In this document: positions 1-6,593 of the stretch, piece after piece
Position numbering within the stretch: the stretch's first letter is position 1
Layout of the letters: each line of letters starts with the position of its first letter
Origin: Anaerolineae bacterium
Lineage (GTDB): Bacteria; Chloroflexota; Anaerolineae; UBA4142
Direction of reading: 5' to 3'
Assembly: GCA_027457205.1 (NCBI GenBank)
Contig: DAIDTM010000190.1
Coordinates: 1 to 7,024, forward strand
DNA length: 7,024 nucleotides
Made by a program: the position numbers and the translations under genes
Notes under the pieces: generated by a model
Seen by the model: only the letters and a program-made list of their open reading frames with translations
Database searches by the model: none
Told to the model about the DNA's origin: nothing

Positions 1-1419
1 ATCGAAAAGCTCGACGACGCGAAACGGCGTGAAATGCGCCAGCGTCAACGTCATTCCAAAAGTCAGCACCGTCGCGTCGCGCGGCAGCTGCGCGTTTTTC
101 CAATTCGCGACGGCGCGGTCCTGCATCTGCCGCGCGATGAAATCACCCGCGTCGCGCGCGCCCCACGCCAGTGTGAGAAGCAGACCCGCGGCGATACCCG
201 CGCCGACAAGTTGCGCTTGCCGCGTATTGAATCGCACAAGCAGCGCTTGCAACCCCGCGCCGGCGAGTATCGCGAGCGGTGGAAAGAACGTGAGCGGAAA
301 GCGCCAATTCTCCCACGCCACACCGGCGAGAAAGACCCAGTTCGTGCCAATCCATCCGAGAAGCAGGATCAACGCGAACCGCTGACGGCGCAGCGCCCAA
401 ACGCCGAGAAACACCAGCGGCGTAAACCAGACCGCGATATAGTCGGGATGGATGAGCGGTTCCGCGTAGTAGAGCGCGATCGGGCGCGCGTACTCAAAAT
501 GCCCATCCGCGTTGGTGATGTCGCTTTGCCACGCGTTCGTCAGATTCCACCAGTAAGTCTGCGCGTCGCCGGCGAAAGCAAAGTTGTCCTGATTTTGGTA
601 GCGTAGCATCAGCGCGATTTGCGGCGAGAGTGCGGCGACGAGAAACGACAGCATTACTAGGACGCGGATGAACGCGGAGTTTAATTTGTCATTGCGAGGA
701 GCGGTTTCCGCGACGAAGCAATCTCCCGGTCGGAGTTGGAGATTGCTTCGCCGCTTCGTGGCTCGCAATGACAGATTTGGTGATCGCGTATCTCCGCGTT
801 GAACTGCGTCCCAAATTTCTGAAATCAGTGCCGCGCCCCAGACGGGAATCAGCAGCGCGTAAACCCAGCGCGTCATCACCGCCCAGCCGAGCGCGAACCC
901 AGTAAGCGCGAGCCAACGCCGCGCGTGCGTAAGATGAAACCGCACCAGCGCGAACGCCGATAGCGTCGCCCAAAAGAGGGACGCCGCATCGGACATGCTG
1001 GAGAGACTCGAGATCAACAATTGCCCGGCGAAGGCGACGACGAGCGCGGCGACGATGCTCGCCGCCAGCGCGTGCGGTTGATCGGCGAGTATTTCGCGCG
1101 TGATCACAAAAGTCAGGACGACGATCAAGCCCGTGGCGATCACGCTCACCGCTTGCGCCGCCGGAATCGCCGGCAAAATGAACGAGAACAAGGCGGTCAA
1201 CGCCGGGTAGCCGATGGGCCAGAAGAAGGGCGGCGGCAATTGACCCTGCGCCAGCGCGGTTCGGAAAGCCGCCGCGTAATCGAAATACGCGAACGGGTCT
1301 TGACCGTATAGCCCGTCGAACCCTGTGCGCCAGATGAACGCCGCGCGCACGGCGAGCGTGACGAAGAACAATACGATGGCAACGCCCAAGGTCGCGCGTC
1401 TGGAAATTACCGCGGTCAC
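1..1419 (-). CDS. GT39-like polytopic membrane glycosyltransferase (GT-C fold), C-terminus cut by the window edge
   Basis: The 473 visible residues form a multi-spanning membrane protein of the dolichyl-phosphate-mannose mannosyltransferase/ArnT-like type. Members of this family move a sugar from a polyprenyl-phosphate donor onto an acceptor on the outer face of the membrane. After the first helix (about 10-30) comes a loop with acidic residues, GQDPFAYFDYA (39-49), in the place of the family's catalytic Asp; D41 is the best candidate. Next is the proline-rich WPIGYPAL (67-74). Alternating hydrophobic helices follow, then ENWRFPLTFFPPLAIL (370-385), matching the family's late 'RF/RY...P..P' segment, and the start of a soluble C-terminal tail. 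The start is GTG at 1419, which forms a GTGA overlap with the stop of the upstream methyltransferase and has GGAG 8 nt before it. Residues 216-245 are encoded by a palindromic repeat (687-773) with no frame break. Family assignment is fairly sure; donor and acceptor are unknown. Confidence 0.82.
   Translation of the reverse strand, partial: MTAVISRRATLGVAIVLFFVTLAVRAAFIWRTGFDGLYGQDPFAYFDYAAAFRTALAQGQLPPPFFWPIGYPALTALFSFILPAIPAAQAVSVIATGLIVVLTFVITREILADQPHALAASIVAALVVAFAGQLLISSLSSMSDAASLFWATLSAFALVRFHLTHARRWLALTGFALGWAVMTRWVYALLIPVWGAALISEIWDAVQRGDTRSPNLSLRATKRRSNLQLRPGDCFVAETAPRNDKLNSAFIRVLVMLSFLVAALSPQIALMLRYQNQDNFAFAGDAQTYWWNLTNAWQSDITNADGHFEYARPIALYYAEPLIHPDYIAVWFTPLVFLGVWALRRQRFALILLLGWIGTNWVFLAGVAWENWRFPLTFFPPLAILAGAGLQALLVRFNTRQAQLVGAGIAAGLLLTLAWGARDAGDFIARQMQDRAVANWKNAQLPRDATVLTFGMTLTLAHFTPFRVVELFD
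687..773. repeat. REP-like palindrome lying in frame inside the GT39-like gene
   Basis: The outer arms TGTCATTGCGAG (687-698) and CTCGCAATGACA (762-773) are perfect inverted repeats. The inner arms CGAAGCAATCTCC (714-726) and GGAGATTGCTTCG (738-750) are also perfect and enclose an 11-nt loop. The segments between inner and outer arms are GC-rich and imperfect. The ATTGCGAG...CGAAGCAATCTC pattern is a dispersed palindrome I recognise from several bacterial genomes, including Chloroflexota; this is recall, not a search. Outer end to outer end it is 87 bp, exactly 29 codons, and the host frame stays open. It encodes an Arg-rich peptide (SLRATKRRSNLQLRP...) unlike the surrounding membrane helices. 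Confidence 0.85.
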
Positions 1420-2273
1420 GCGCGTCGCTCCAAATCCAACACGAAAAAATCTCCTGCCGCCGGCAACATTCGACCGACGATGCGATCTGCCCAAAAGATC
1501 GCCGGCGCAAGACGCCCGGCGCGCTTAACCAACGCCGGCGCGGCGAGAATAGAAAGTCCGTACGCCTGACGCAATTTGAAATGCGGGGCAAATGCAGCGC
1601 GCCAGAGCGCGAACGGATCGTATAGAAAATGCGCGACGCGTTTACCGCCAACGCGCAGCGCGCCGCCGCGCTCACCGCGATGCCGCAGCGCACTTGCCGT
1701 GGCTTGCCATAGACAGAACTGATTGAGACCGTGCAGGATGACGCACCCGCCGGGGCGAACGGCGCGCGCCAGGTTTTCCGCCACGCGCGGCAGATCGGCG
1801 ATCAGGTTCAATCCGGCAAACGTAGAAATCGCGCCGTCGTAGCGCTCCTCCAATTCGCTCAGGCGCTCGGCGGCAAGCACCCGCGCGTCGATCGGCAAGC
1901 CGCGCCGCACCAAGTTCTTACGCAATTCCGCGATCATTGCCGGCGAAATGTCGATTGCGGTGACGCGGACGCCGCGCGCGGCAAGGAAGAACGCGTCGAT
2001 CCCGGTGCCGGCGGTGAAATCCAGGACGTGATCGCCGCGGTGGAAGGTTCGCGCAAAATGCGCGTGCAACTCGGCGCGCATATAGCCCGCCACTGGATTG
2101 CGCGCCAATTGCGCTTCGTACTCCGCTGCGACGCCATCGAAAACGTGCGCGACATCTGTCGAAATCAGATTAGCCACAGAATCACACGGAAACACACGGA
2201 ATGGAAAAATTCTTCTGTGGAATTCTGTGTGTTTCTGTGGCAAAAAAGAATGTGACATTGCCACTATCTTCAT
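1416..2273 (-). CDS. Class I SAM-dependent methyltransferase, possibly glycan- or lipid-modifying
   Basis: This is a 285-residue Rossmann-fold methyltransferase. The SAM-binding motif I is VLDFTAGTGID (83-93). The acidic residue closing the second strand is D108 in VTAIDIS, and the motif IV region is YDGAISTFAGLN (145-156). A C-terminal extension of about 100 residues probably covers the substrate site. The acceptor is not evident; its place between a flippase and a GT39-like transferase suggests it modifies the same glycan or lipid carrier, which is inference. The chosen ATG lies 9 nt after the flippase stop. Residues 11-34 come from a palindromic repeat (2173-2241) and do not look like a methyltransferase N-terminus; recognisable sequence begins near residue 41 (VAHVFDGVAAEYEAQ). 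Other possible starts are ATG at 2257 or GTG at 2177, neither with a clear Shine-Dalgarno site, so the first 40 residues are uncertain. Confidence 0.83.
   Translation of the reverse strand: MKIVAMSHSFLPQKHTEFHRRIFPFRVFPCDSVANLISTDVAHVFDGVAAEYEAQLARNPVAGYMRAELHAHFARTFHRGDHVLDFTAGTGIDAFFLAARGVRVTAIDISPAMIAELRKNLVRRGLPIDARVLAAERLSELEERYDGAISTFAGLNLIADLPRVAENLARAVRPGGCVILHGLNQFCLWQATASALRHRGERGGALRVGGKRVAHFLYDPFALWRAAFAPHFKLRQAYGLSILAAPALVKRAGRLAPAIFWADRIVGRMLPAAGDFFVLDLERRA
1428..1431 (-). promoter_or_regulatory. Ribosome binding site GGAG for the GTG start at 1419
   Basis: GGAG on the minus strand ends 8 nt before the GTG start of the GT39-like gene. It sits inside the last codons of the upstream methyltransferase. 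The GTGA arrangement (start 1419-1417, stop 1418-1416) with this site fixes the start and suggests coupled translation. Confidence 0.7.
2173..2241. repeat. Palindromic repeat with 10-bp periodic TTCTGTG units at the flippase-methyltransferase junction
   Basis: The left arm GCCACAGAATCACACGGA (2173-2190) is an inverted copy of 2224-2241 with 16 of 18 positions matching. Internally, CACACGGA occurs at 2183 and 2193, and TTCTGTG occurs at 2213, 2223 and 2233, giving a 10-bp period on both arms. The 69-bp length equals 23 codons, and the segment is open in the frame of the methyltransferase that begins upstream of it. It is a different family from the palindrome at 687-773. Similar CCACAGAAACACACAGAA-type palindromes are, from memory, dispersed in some environmental bacterial genomes. 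In the transcript it would form an imperfect hairpin near the methyltransferase start. Confidence 0.78.
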
Positions 2274-2282
2274 CCGCCGCGA

Positions 2283-3587
2283 TCATGCTGCCTTGCTCCA
2301 CAAGAATCGCCGCACCAGAATAAATGTGATCGACGCGGCGACCACGCGCGTGAGCAGCACGCCTCCCGCCGCGCCGATGATTCCAAAACGCGGAATCAAC
2401 GCGAGATTCACGACGACGTTGAACGCCAGTTGCATCAGATCGCTTGCCGCGATCCAGCGCGGCTGATTCAGCGGATAGAGCACGTACGCGACCGGTTCGG
2501 CGTTCAGTCCGATCAAGTATGCGGCGAGGAGCGGATAGAGCGCGATGATCGCGCCCCGGTACGCGACGCCGTAGATCAACTCGATCAGATAACCGCCGAT
2601 AACGAAGAGCGGTAGAAACGCCAGCGATGCCAGCCCGGTGAAGCGGAGCGATCGGGTGACGTACTGCCGCAATGCGCCTGTTTCCGAGCGGCGGCACGCC
2701 TCCGGAAATGCCGTGGTCAGCACCGCATTTTTCACCACGTCGAGTTTGCCGACCAGCGCGAACGCGGCGGCGTACAAGCCAACTTCCGCCGGCGTGCGAT
2801 AAAAACTCAGGATCAAGACATCGAGCTTGAGGAAAATCGCGCTTGCCAGCGCAGCCAGTGCGATCCATTTCGTAAAATGCCAGAGCAGCGCGAGATGCTC
2901 GAACAGCGGAAAACGCAGCCGGTAAAACGCGCGCGGAATCAGGCGCAAACTATAAATGAAAATAGAAAGCGGGACGATCGATTCAAGCGCGAGCAAAGTA
3001 TACAGGTTGACTTGATGCGCGAGAAAGAGCATGGCGACAAGCGCGGCGCGCACCGCCGCTTGCAAGACGCCGAGCAGACTGATCGCCGCGAATTTCTGCT
3101 GTGCCTCCAAAACCACCACCGCGAACGCCAGCAGACCATCAGCGAACAGACTGAACGCGGCAAGCGCGAGCAGATCGCCGATCTTGTCTTGCGGATAAAA
3201 CGACGCGGCGATCCAGCCCGCCCCGAGAATGCCGACCGTGCTGGCGAGCGCCGAAAGAAAAATCTTCGATGCCAGAAACGTGCGCGCAATGCCGGCGGCT
3301 CGTTCGGGCGCGGTCGGCAACCAGCGCGCGATGTAATTCACGGCGGCATCGCGCAGCCCGAACTCGCCGATGATCGACAGCAAGCCGACGACGCTGAGCG
3401 TGAGCGTCAATCTTCCGGCGTCGCTCGGACCTAGGACGCGAAAGATCAAGATGCTCGTCCCAAACCCAAGCGCAAGTTTCAGAACATTCCCGCCGACGAG
3501 GAATGCCACGCCGCGCAGTTGGCTGGATGCGGGCAAAGCGAATACCGGTTGAGCGCGCAGTCGCACGCGGAGCGCCTGCCAAGTCAT
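2283..3587 (-). CDS. MOP-superfamily oligosaccharide/polysaccharide flippase (Wzx/PST-like)
   Basis: This complete 434-residue protein is hydrophobic along most of its length, as expected for a 12-14-helix flippase that moves a lipid-linked oligosaccharide across the cytoplasmic membrane. The N-terminal part carries the family pattern: a first helix (about 26-50), then RVLGPSDAGRLTLTLSVV (50-67) and GEFGLRDAAVNYIAR (74-88). A charged helix containing LKLDVLILSFYRTPAEVGLYAA matches the family's mid-protein region and is followed by the conserved 'A..l......v....fp' stretch. Length is normal for the family. The ATG overlaps the stop of the upstream glycosyltransferase as ATGA, with no clear Shine-Dalgarno site, which suggests coupled translation. 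Context (GT2 upstream, GT39-like transferase downstream) supports glycan export. The exact cargo, and whether the family is PST, Wzx or another MVF branch, cannot be decided here. Confidence 0.9.
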   Translation of the reverse strand: MTWQALRVRLRAQPVFALPASSQLRGVAFLVGGNVLKLALGFGTSILIFRVLGPSDAGRLTLTLSVVGLLSIIGEFGLRDAAVNYIARWLPTAPERAAGIARTFLASKIFLSALASTVGILGAGWIAASFYPQDKIGDLLALAAFSLFADGLLAFAVVVLEAQQKFAAISLLGVLQAAVRAALVAMLFLAHQVNLYTLLALESIVPLSIFIYSLRLIPRAFYRLRFPLFEHLALLWHFTKWIALAALASAIFLKLDVLILSFYRTPAEVGLYAAAFALVGKLDVVKNAVLTTAFPEACRRSETGALRQYVTRSLRFTGLASLAFLPLFVIGGYLIELIYGVAYRGAIIALYPLLAAYLIGLNAEPVAYVLYPLNQPRWIAASDLMQLAFNVVVNLALIPRFGIIGAAGGVLLTRVVAASITFILVRRFLWSKAA

Positions 3588-4411
3588 AGGAATTGACTCG
3601 TGAGCATCTGTCCGAAATGTTTCAGCGCGGGCAGCGGGCGACGCGCGCCCCAGGAAAGGTTGAACAAGGCGCGATGGCAGGCGCGCGTATTCCGACGAAT
3701 GACGCGCCGCTGTTCCTCTGCGTTCACATATCCGCGCAGCTTGGCGAGGATGCGCAGATTATTCGAATAGAGCAGCGCGGTGTCGCGCGTCAAGCCATCG
3801 GAATCGATGCGGATACGCGCTAACGGTTTGTCCACATACTCGGCGTCAAATTCCCGCGCGAGGCGCAGCCACAGGTCCCAATCGTGCGCGATCTCCAGAC
3901 TCGGATCGAATCCGCCAACACGCTCAAAGCAGTCGCGGCGAATCAACAACGTGCCCGTCGAAAGAAAATCAGTTTCGAGCAAGCGCGCAAACAAAATGCC
4001 GCGCAGTTTGTAGCGCGGCGGCAGATTGACGGACTGGACCAATCCGCGCGCATCGAATGTCGCGTAATCGCAATAGGCGAAACCGGCATCGGACGCGTCC
4101 AGCGCGGCGGTCATACGTTCGAGAAATCGCGCCTCCCACAAATCGTCTGAATCGAGAAAAGCGATGAATTCGCCCTGCATGATTTCCAGCCCGGCATTAC
4201 GCGCCACGCTCGCGCCGGCGTGAGCGATGCGCTGGTACGTGATGCGATTGGCAAACTGGGCACACACGCGCGCGGTGCCGTCGGTCGAACCATCGTCGAC
4301 GACGATGATTTGATCGGCGCGCCGGGTCTGCGCGAACACCGAGTCGAGTGTTGCGGCGATCAGGCGGGCGCGATTGTAGGTTGGGATGATGACGCTGATT
4401 TTAGAATCCAC
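3584..4411 (-). CDS. Family 2 glycosyltransferase (GT-A fold)
   Basis: This 275-residue inverting glycosyltransferase is soluble or membrane-associated, with no obvious membrane helix. It starts directly with the GT2 signature ISVIIPTYNRA (5-15). The nucleotide-binding VVDDGSTDGT (37-46), the DXD-type metal-binding FLDSDDLW (85-92) and the acceptor-side GGFDPSLEIAHDWDLWLRL (166-184) follow in the expected order. D177 in HDWDLW is the likely catalytic base, in the place of the usual ED. It would transfer a sugar from a nucleotide donor to a lipid-linked or other acceptor in the cytoplasm; specificity is not readable. The start is GTG at 4411, overlapping the upstream radical SAM gene by 11 bases; the upstream sequence has only a weak GAGA, so coupling to the preceding gene is likely. 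The stop overlaps the flippase ATG. Confidence 0.92.
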   Translation of the reverse strand: MDSKISVIIPTYNRARLIAATLDSVFAQTRRADQIIVVDDGSTDGTARVCAQFANRITYQRIAHAGASVARNAGLEIMQGEFIAFLDSDDLWEARFLERMTAALDASDAGFAYCDYATFDARGLVQSVNLPPRYKLRGILFARLLETDFLSTGTLLIRRDCFERVGGFDPSLEIAHDWDLWLRLAREFDAEYVDKPLARIRIDSDGLTRDTALLYSNNLRILAKLRGYVNAEEQRRVIRRNTRACHRALFNLSWGARRPLPALKHFGQMLTSQFL

Positions 4412-5876
4412 TGGTCTCGGGTCGTTGATAGCGCACGAGCCGTTGCAGCGCGCGCAGCTCCAGCGGCGATTCGTAAAAGCGTAAGCCGTAACGCCACGCG
4501 CTAACGGCGCGCAGCGCCTCGCGCCAGATACCGCGGAGACGCGCGTCCGTCGTCGTCGGATAATACGCGTTCAGCACGCGCTCGAAATTCCGGACGCGCT
4601 GCATTTGACGGTCGCTGAGCCAGGGCAGGTGCGCGCTGTGCCGCCGCGAAAACTCCAGCCATGCCGGGCTGATCCATTCATCAAGTGTTTCCGGAAAGCG
4701 AAAGCCGGTCGCCAGCGCCTCGTCGAATAGCGCGCCGTCGAGCGGGACGGGCGTGTAGGTGTACATCACGATTTCGCTGCTCGGATTGATCTTTTTGATC
4801 TTGCGGATGAACTCGATGGAATCGTGAATATCCTTTTCGGCGTCGGGCGGGTTACCCAAGACAATGGAGAATTCTGGTATGATTCCATGGCGCTTGATCT
4901 TCGCCGCCATCTCCAGCGTAATCGCCGGCGTCAGCGTGCCGCCCTTGTTCATTTGTTTGAGCGTCTCCTCTGAACCGGATTCCGCGCCCATGAAAACCAT
5001 TTTCAAGCCGGCATCGCGCATCAGCTCCCACGTGCGGTCCGAGTACTTGAGCATCGTGTCGATGCGCCCTTCACCCCACCACGCGATGTGGAGCGGCAGC
5101 ACGCGTTCGGCAAATTCCGCGACGCGCGCTTCGGAAGTGAAAAAGTTGCTGTCGTAAAAATCAATCGCGTTCACGCCCCAATTCTTCACGTACAACTGCG
5201 CGATCTCTGCGACGCGTCGCGCCGACTGCGGCAGCCAGCGTCCCTTGACCATATTGACCACGCCGCAGAAATTGCAGAAGAACGGACAGCCGTAGCTCGA
5301 ATGATGCGGCAGCGTGCGCGAACCGAGAAACGTATCGCGGAGATACTGCGGCATATCGAGCCGATGATAGGGCCATGGCGGCAGTTCATCCGGATTCGGC
5401 AGCGGAGCAGGCGGATTTTCCACGATTGCTCCGCTCGTATCGCGGTACGATAGACCGGCGATGCCGCGAAAATCAGAATCCGTCGCCAGCGCGTCGAGCA
5501 GCGCGAGAAAAATAAACTCGCCGTGCGAGCGCACGACAAAATCGACGAACCCTGCTTGCAGACACGTTGCCGCGTGCTGCGTCGGGAAATAACCGCCCCA
5601 CACAATGGTGAGATGGGGAAATTCTTTTTTGAGCGCGCGGCAGTGCGGCACGGCGAGCGACAGTTGCGGACCCGGCATCACGGTCACCGCGAGCAAGTTC
5701 GCACCGTCGCGCACACGCGCGCGGATCTCGGCGACCGGGTCGCGCACGCAGTTGCCATCGACGATCGAGAAATCGTATTTCCCCTCGATTACCGCGCCAA
5801 CCGCCAACAGCGACATTGGCAGGATTTTCTTGCCCTCGTTGCTTTTCGGATTATAGAAGACAATCTTGGATTTCAT
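4401..5876 (-). CDS. Radical SAM enzyme with N-terminal B12-binding-like domain (BchE/COG1032 type)
   Basis: The protein has 491 residues. Residues about 1-150 form a Rossmann-like B12-binding-type domain (PMSLLAVGAVIEGKYDFSIVDG, then VTVMPGPQ and IVWGGYFPTQHA). The DxHxxG cobalamin-ligand motif is not visible, as is common in this branch. The radical SAM core follows with the 4Fe-4S motif GCPFFCNFC (C197, C201, C204), then FYDSNFF, WWGEGRIDTM and the SAM-contacting MGAESGSEETLKQM. A C-terminal region of about 110 residues has no assignable function. Family members perform C-methylation, cyclisation or other radical reactions; the substrate here is unknown, and a glycan, lipid or cofactor is possible. 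I chose ATG 5876 over ATG 5891 because GGAG lies 5 nt before it, it follows the previous stop by 2 nt, and the conserved sequence begins there. Confidence 0.9.
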   Translation of the reverse strand: MKSKIVFYNPKSNEGKKILPMSLLAVGAVIEGKYDFSIVDGNCVRDPVAEIRARVRDGANLLAVTVMPGPQLSLAVPHCRALKKEFPHLTIVWGGYFPTQHAATCLQAGFVDFVVRSHGEFIFLALLDALATDSDFRGIAGLSYRDTSGAIVENPPAPLPNPDELPPWPYHRLDMPQYLRDTFLGSRTLPHHSSYGCPFFCNFCGVVNMVKGRWLPQSARRVAEIAQLYVKNWGVNAIDFYDSNFFTSEARVAEFAERVLPLHIAWWGEGRIDTMLKYSDRTWELMRDAGLKMVFMGAESGSEETLKQMNKGGTLTPAITLEMAAKIKRHGIIPEFSIVLGNPPDAEKDIHDSIEFIRKIKKINPSSEIVMYTYTPVPLDGALFDEALATGFRFPETLDEWISPAWLEFSRRHSAHLPWLSDRQMQRVRNFERVLNAYYPTTTDARLRGIWREALRAVSAWRYGLRFYESPLELRALQRLVRYQRPETSGF

Positions 5877-5878
5877 AA

Positions 5879-6586
5879 TCACTCCACGCATCGAATTTCA
5901 TAAACCGCCAATATTTCGTTGATGAAATCGCGCCGCCGAACCACTCGCGTGGACAAATGTTTTGCCTCTGCGAGCGCGTCCGCAATTTCGCCGTCGCTCG
6001 ACAGGACGACGAACGCGCGCCCGGTCGGAGTCAGATGCGCTGGCAGTTCGCGCAGAAAGCGGTCGAAGACATCGACGCTGCGCCACGCGGCATCCAACGG
6101 ACTGCGCGGCTTGCCCCGAAAGTACGGTGGATTGAAAAGGACTAGGTCGAATTGCTCCGCGCGCACCGGTGCGAACAGATCGCCGACGCGCGTTTCGATT
6201 TTGTGGTCGAGATGCTGCGCGAGCGCGTTGATCTGCGCGCAGCGAACCGCCGCTGGATTGATGTCGGTGGCGACAACGCGCGCCGCGTAGCGCGCCGCGA
6301 AAATCGCGCCGATGCCGGAGCCGGTGCCGAGGTCGAGCACACGCGCGCCGGGAGAAATCATCGCCGCGCTCAGCGTCTCGGCGAGAAACGCGCCGGTGCG
6401 CAGCCGCACGCCATTGAAGACATCCGGCAGCACGATGATTCCCACGCCATCGATTTTTTCCACGCGTAGCCGGTTGTCATCGCGGAAGAATAATCGGACG
6501 CGCATCCGCATCGCGCGGCGATAGAGTCCGCGAAGCGCGCTCCATCGATTGCCTTCATATCCACCAACTACGGTCTTACTGCCCAC
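5879..6586 (-). CDS. Class I methyltransferase with NPPY motif (MTS/HemK-like)
   Basis: With the GTG start at 6586 this is a 235-residue protein. A short basic N-terminal region (NRWSALRGLYRRAMRMRVRL, 13-32) leads to VLPDVFNGVRLRTGAFLAE (52-70). The SAM motif I VLDLGTGSGIGA (83-94), acidic D108 in VVATDIN, and FNPPYFRG (151-158) follow. NPPY is typical of enzymes that methylate amide or exocyclic amino nitrogens (HemK/PrmC, N6-adenine and RsmC-like enzymes), but this motif alone does not set the substrate. The architecture recalls uncharacterised Chloroflexota proteins known to me from memory. The frame is open up to 6676, but a start there would overlap the radical SAM/SPASM gene by 83 bases. 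GTG 6586 lies 7 nt after that gene's stop and is the better choice, although its Shine-Dalgarno site is weak. The target may be a protein, nucleic acid or small molecule. Confidence 0.8.
   Translation of the reverse strand: MGSKTVVGGYEGNRWSALRGLYRRAMRMRVRLFFRDDNRLRVEKIDGVGIIVLPDVFNGVRLRTGAFLAETLSAAMISPGARVLDLGTGSGIGAIFAARYAARVVATDINPAAVRCAQINALAQHLDHKIETRVGDLFAPVRAEQFDLVLFNPPYFRGKPRSPLDAAWRSVDVFDRFLRELPAHLTPTGRAFVVLSSDGEIADALAEAKHLSTRVVRRRDFINEILAVYEIRCVE
5882..5885 (-). promoter_or_regulatory. Ribosome binding site GGAG for the ATG start at 5876
   Basis: GGAG sits on the minus strand 5 nt before ATG 5876, inside the last codons of the upstream methyltransferase, whose TGA stop is at 5881-5879. 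It favours this start over the in-frame ATG five codons upstream at 5891. Confidence 0.7.
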
Positions 6587-6593
6587 TGTCTCA

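Noticed and set aside
34..606. A 190-codon plus-strand frame opposite the GT39-like gene
   Set aside because: It is highly charged low-complexity sequence antisense to a clearly recognisable membrane protein, and no ribosome binding site was noted.
687..773. A rho-independent terminator reading of the palindrome
   Set aside because: It lies inside an open coding frame, the stem is interrupted, and no T-run follows the stem on the minus strand. A repeat element explains it better.
689..1693. A 334-codon open frame on the minus strand
   Set aside because: Its translation is Arg/His-rich without any fold signature, and it overlaps both the GT39-like gene and the methyltransferase out of frame. 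Its tail is read from the palindrome at 687-773. It is a GC-rich shadow frame.
2173..2241. A CRISPR array or operator reading of the periodic repeat
   Set aside because: The units are only 10 bp with no spacers, and no cas gene or regulator is nearby. A dispersed palindromic repeat fits better.
2182..2868. A 228-codon minus-strand frame inside the flippase gene
   Set aside because: It is a shadow of the flippase in another frame, rich in Arg and Gly, with no motif and no membrane helices.
2877..3434. A 185-codon plus-strand frame rich in Arg, Gln and Glu
   Set aside because: It is antisense to the flippase. Its composition is what antisense reading of Leu/Ala-rich membrane codons gives, and no domain is seen.
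5877..5891. ATG 5891 as the start of the B12-type radical SAM gene
   Set aside because: It would add five residues (MRGVI) overlapping the previous gene, while ATG 5876 has GGAG at good spacing and begins the conserved sequence.
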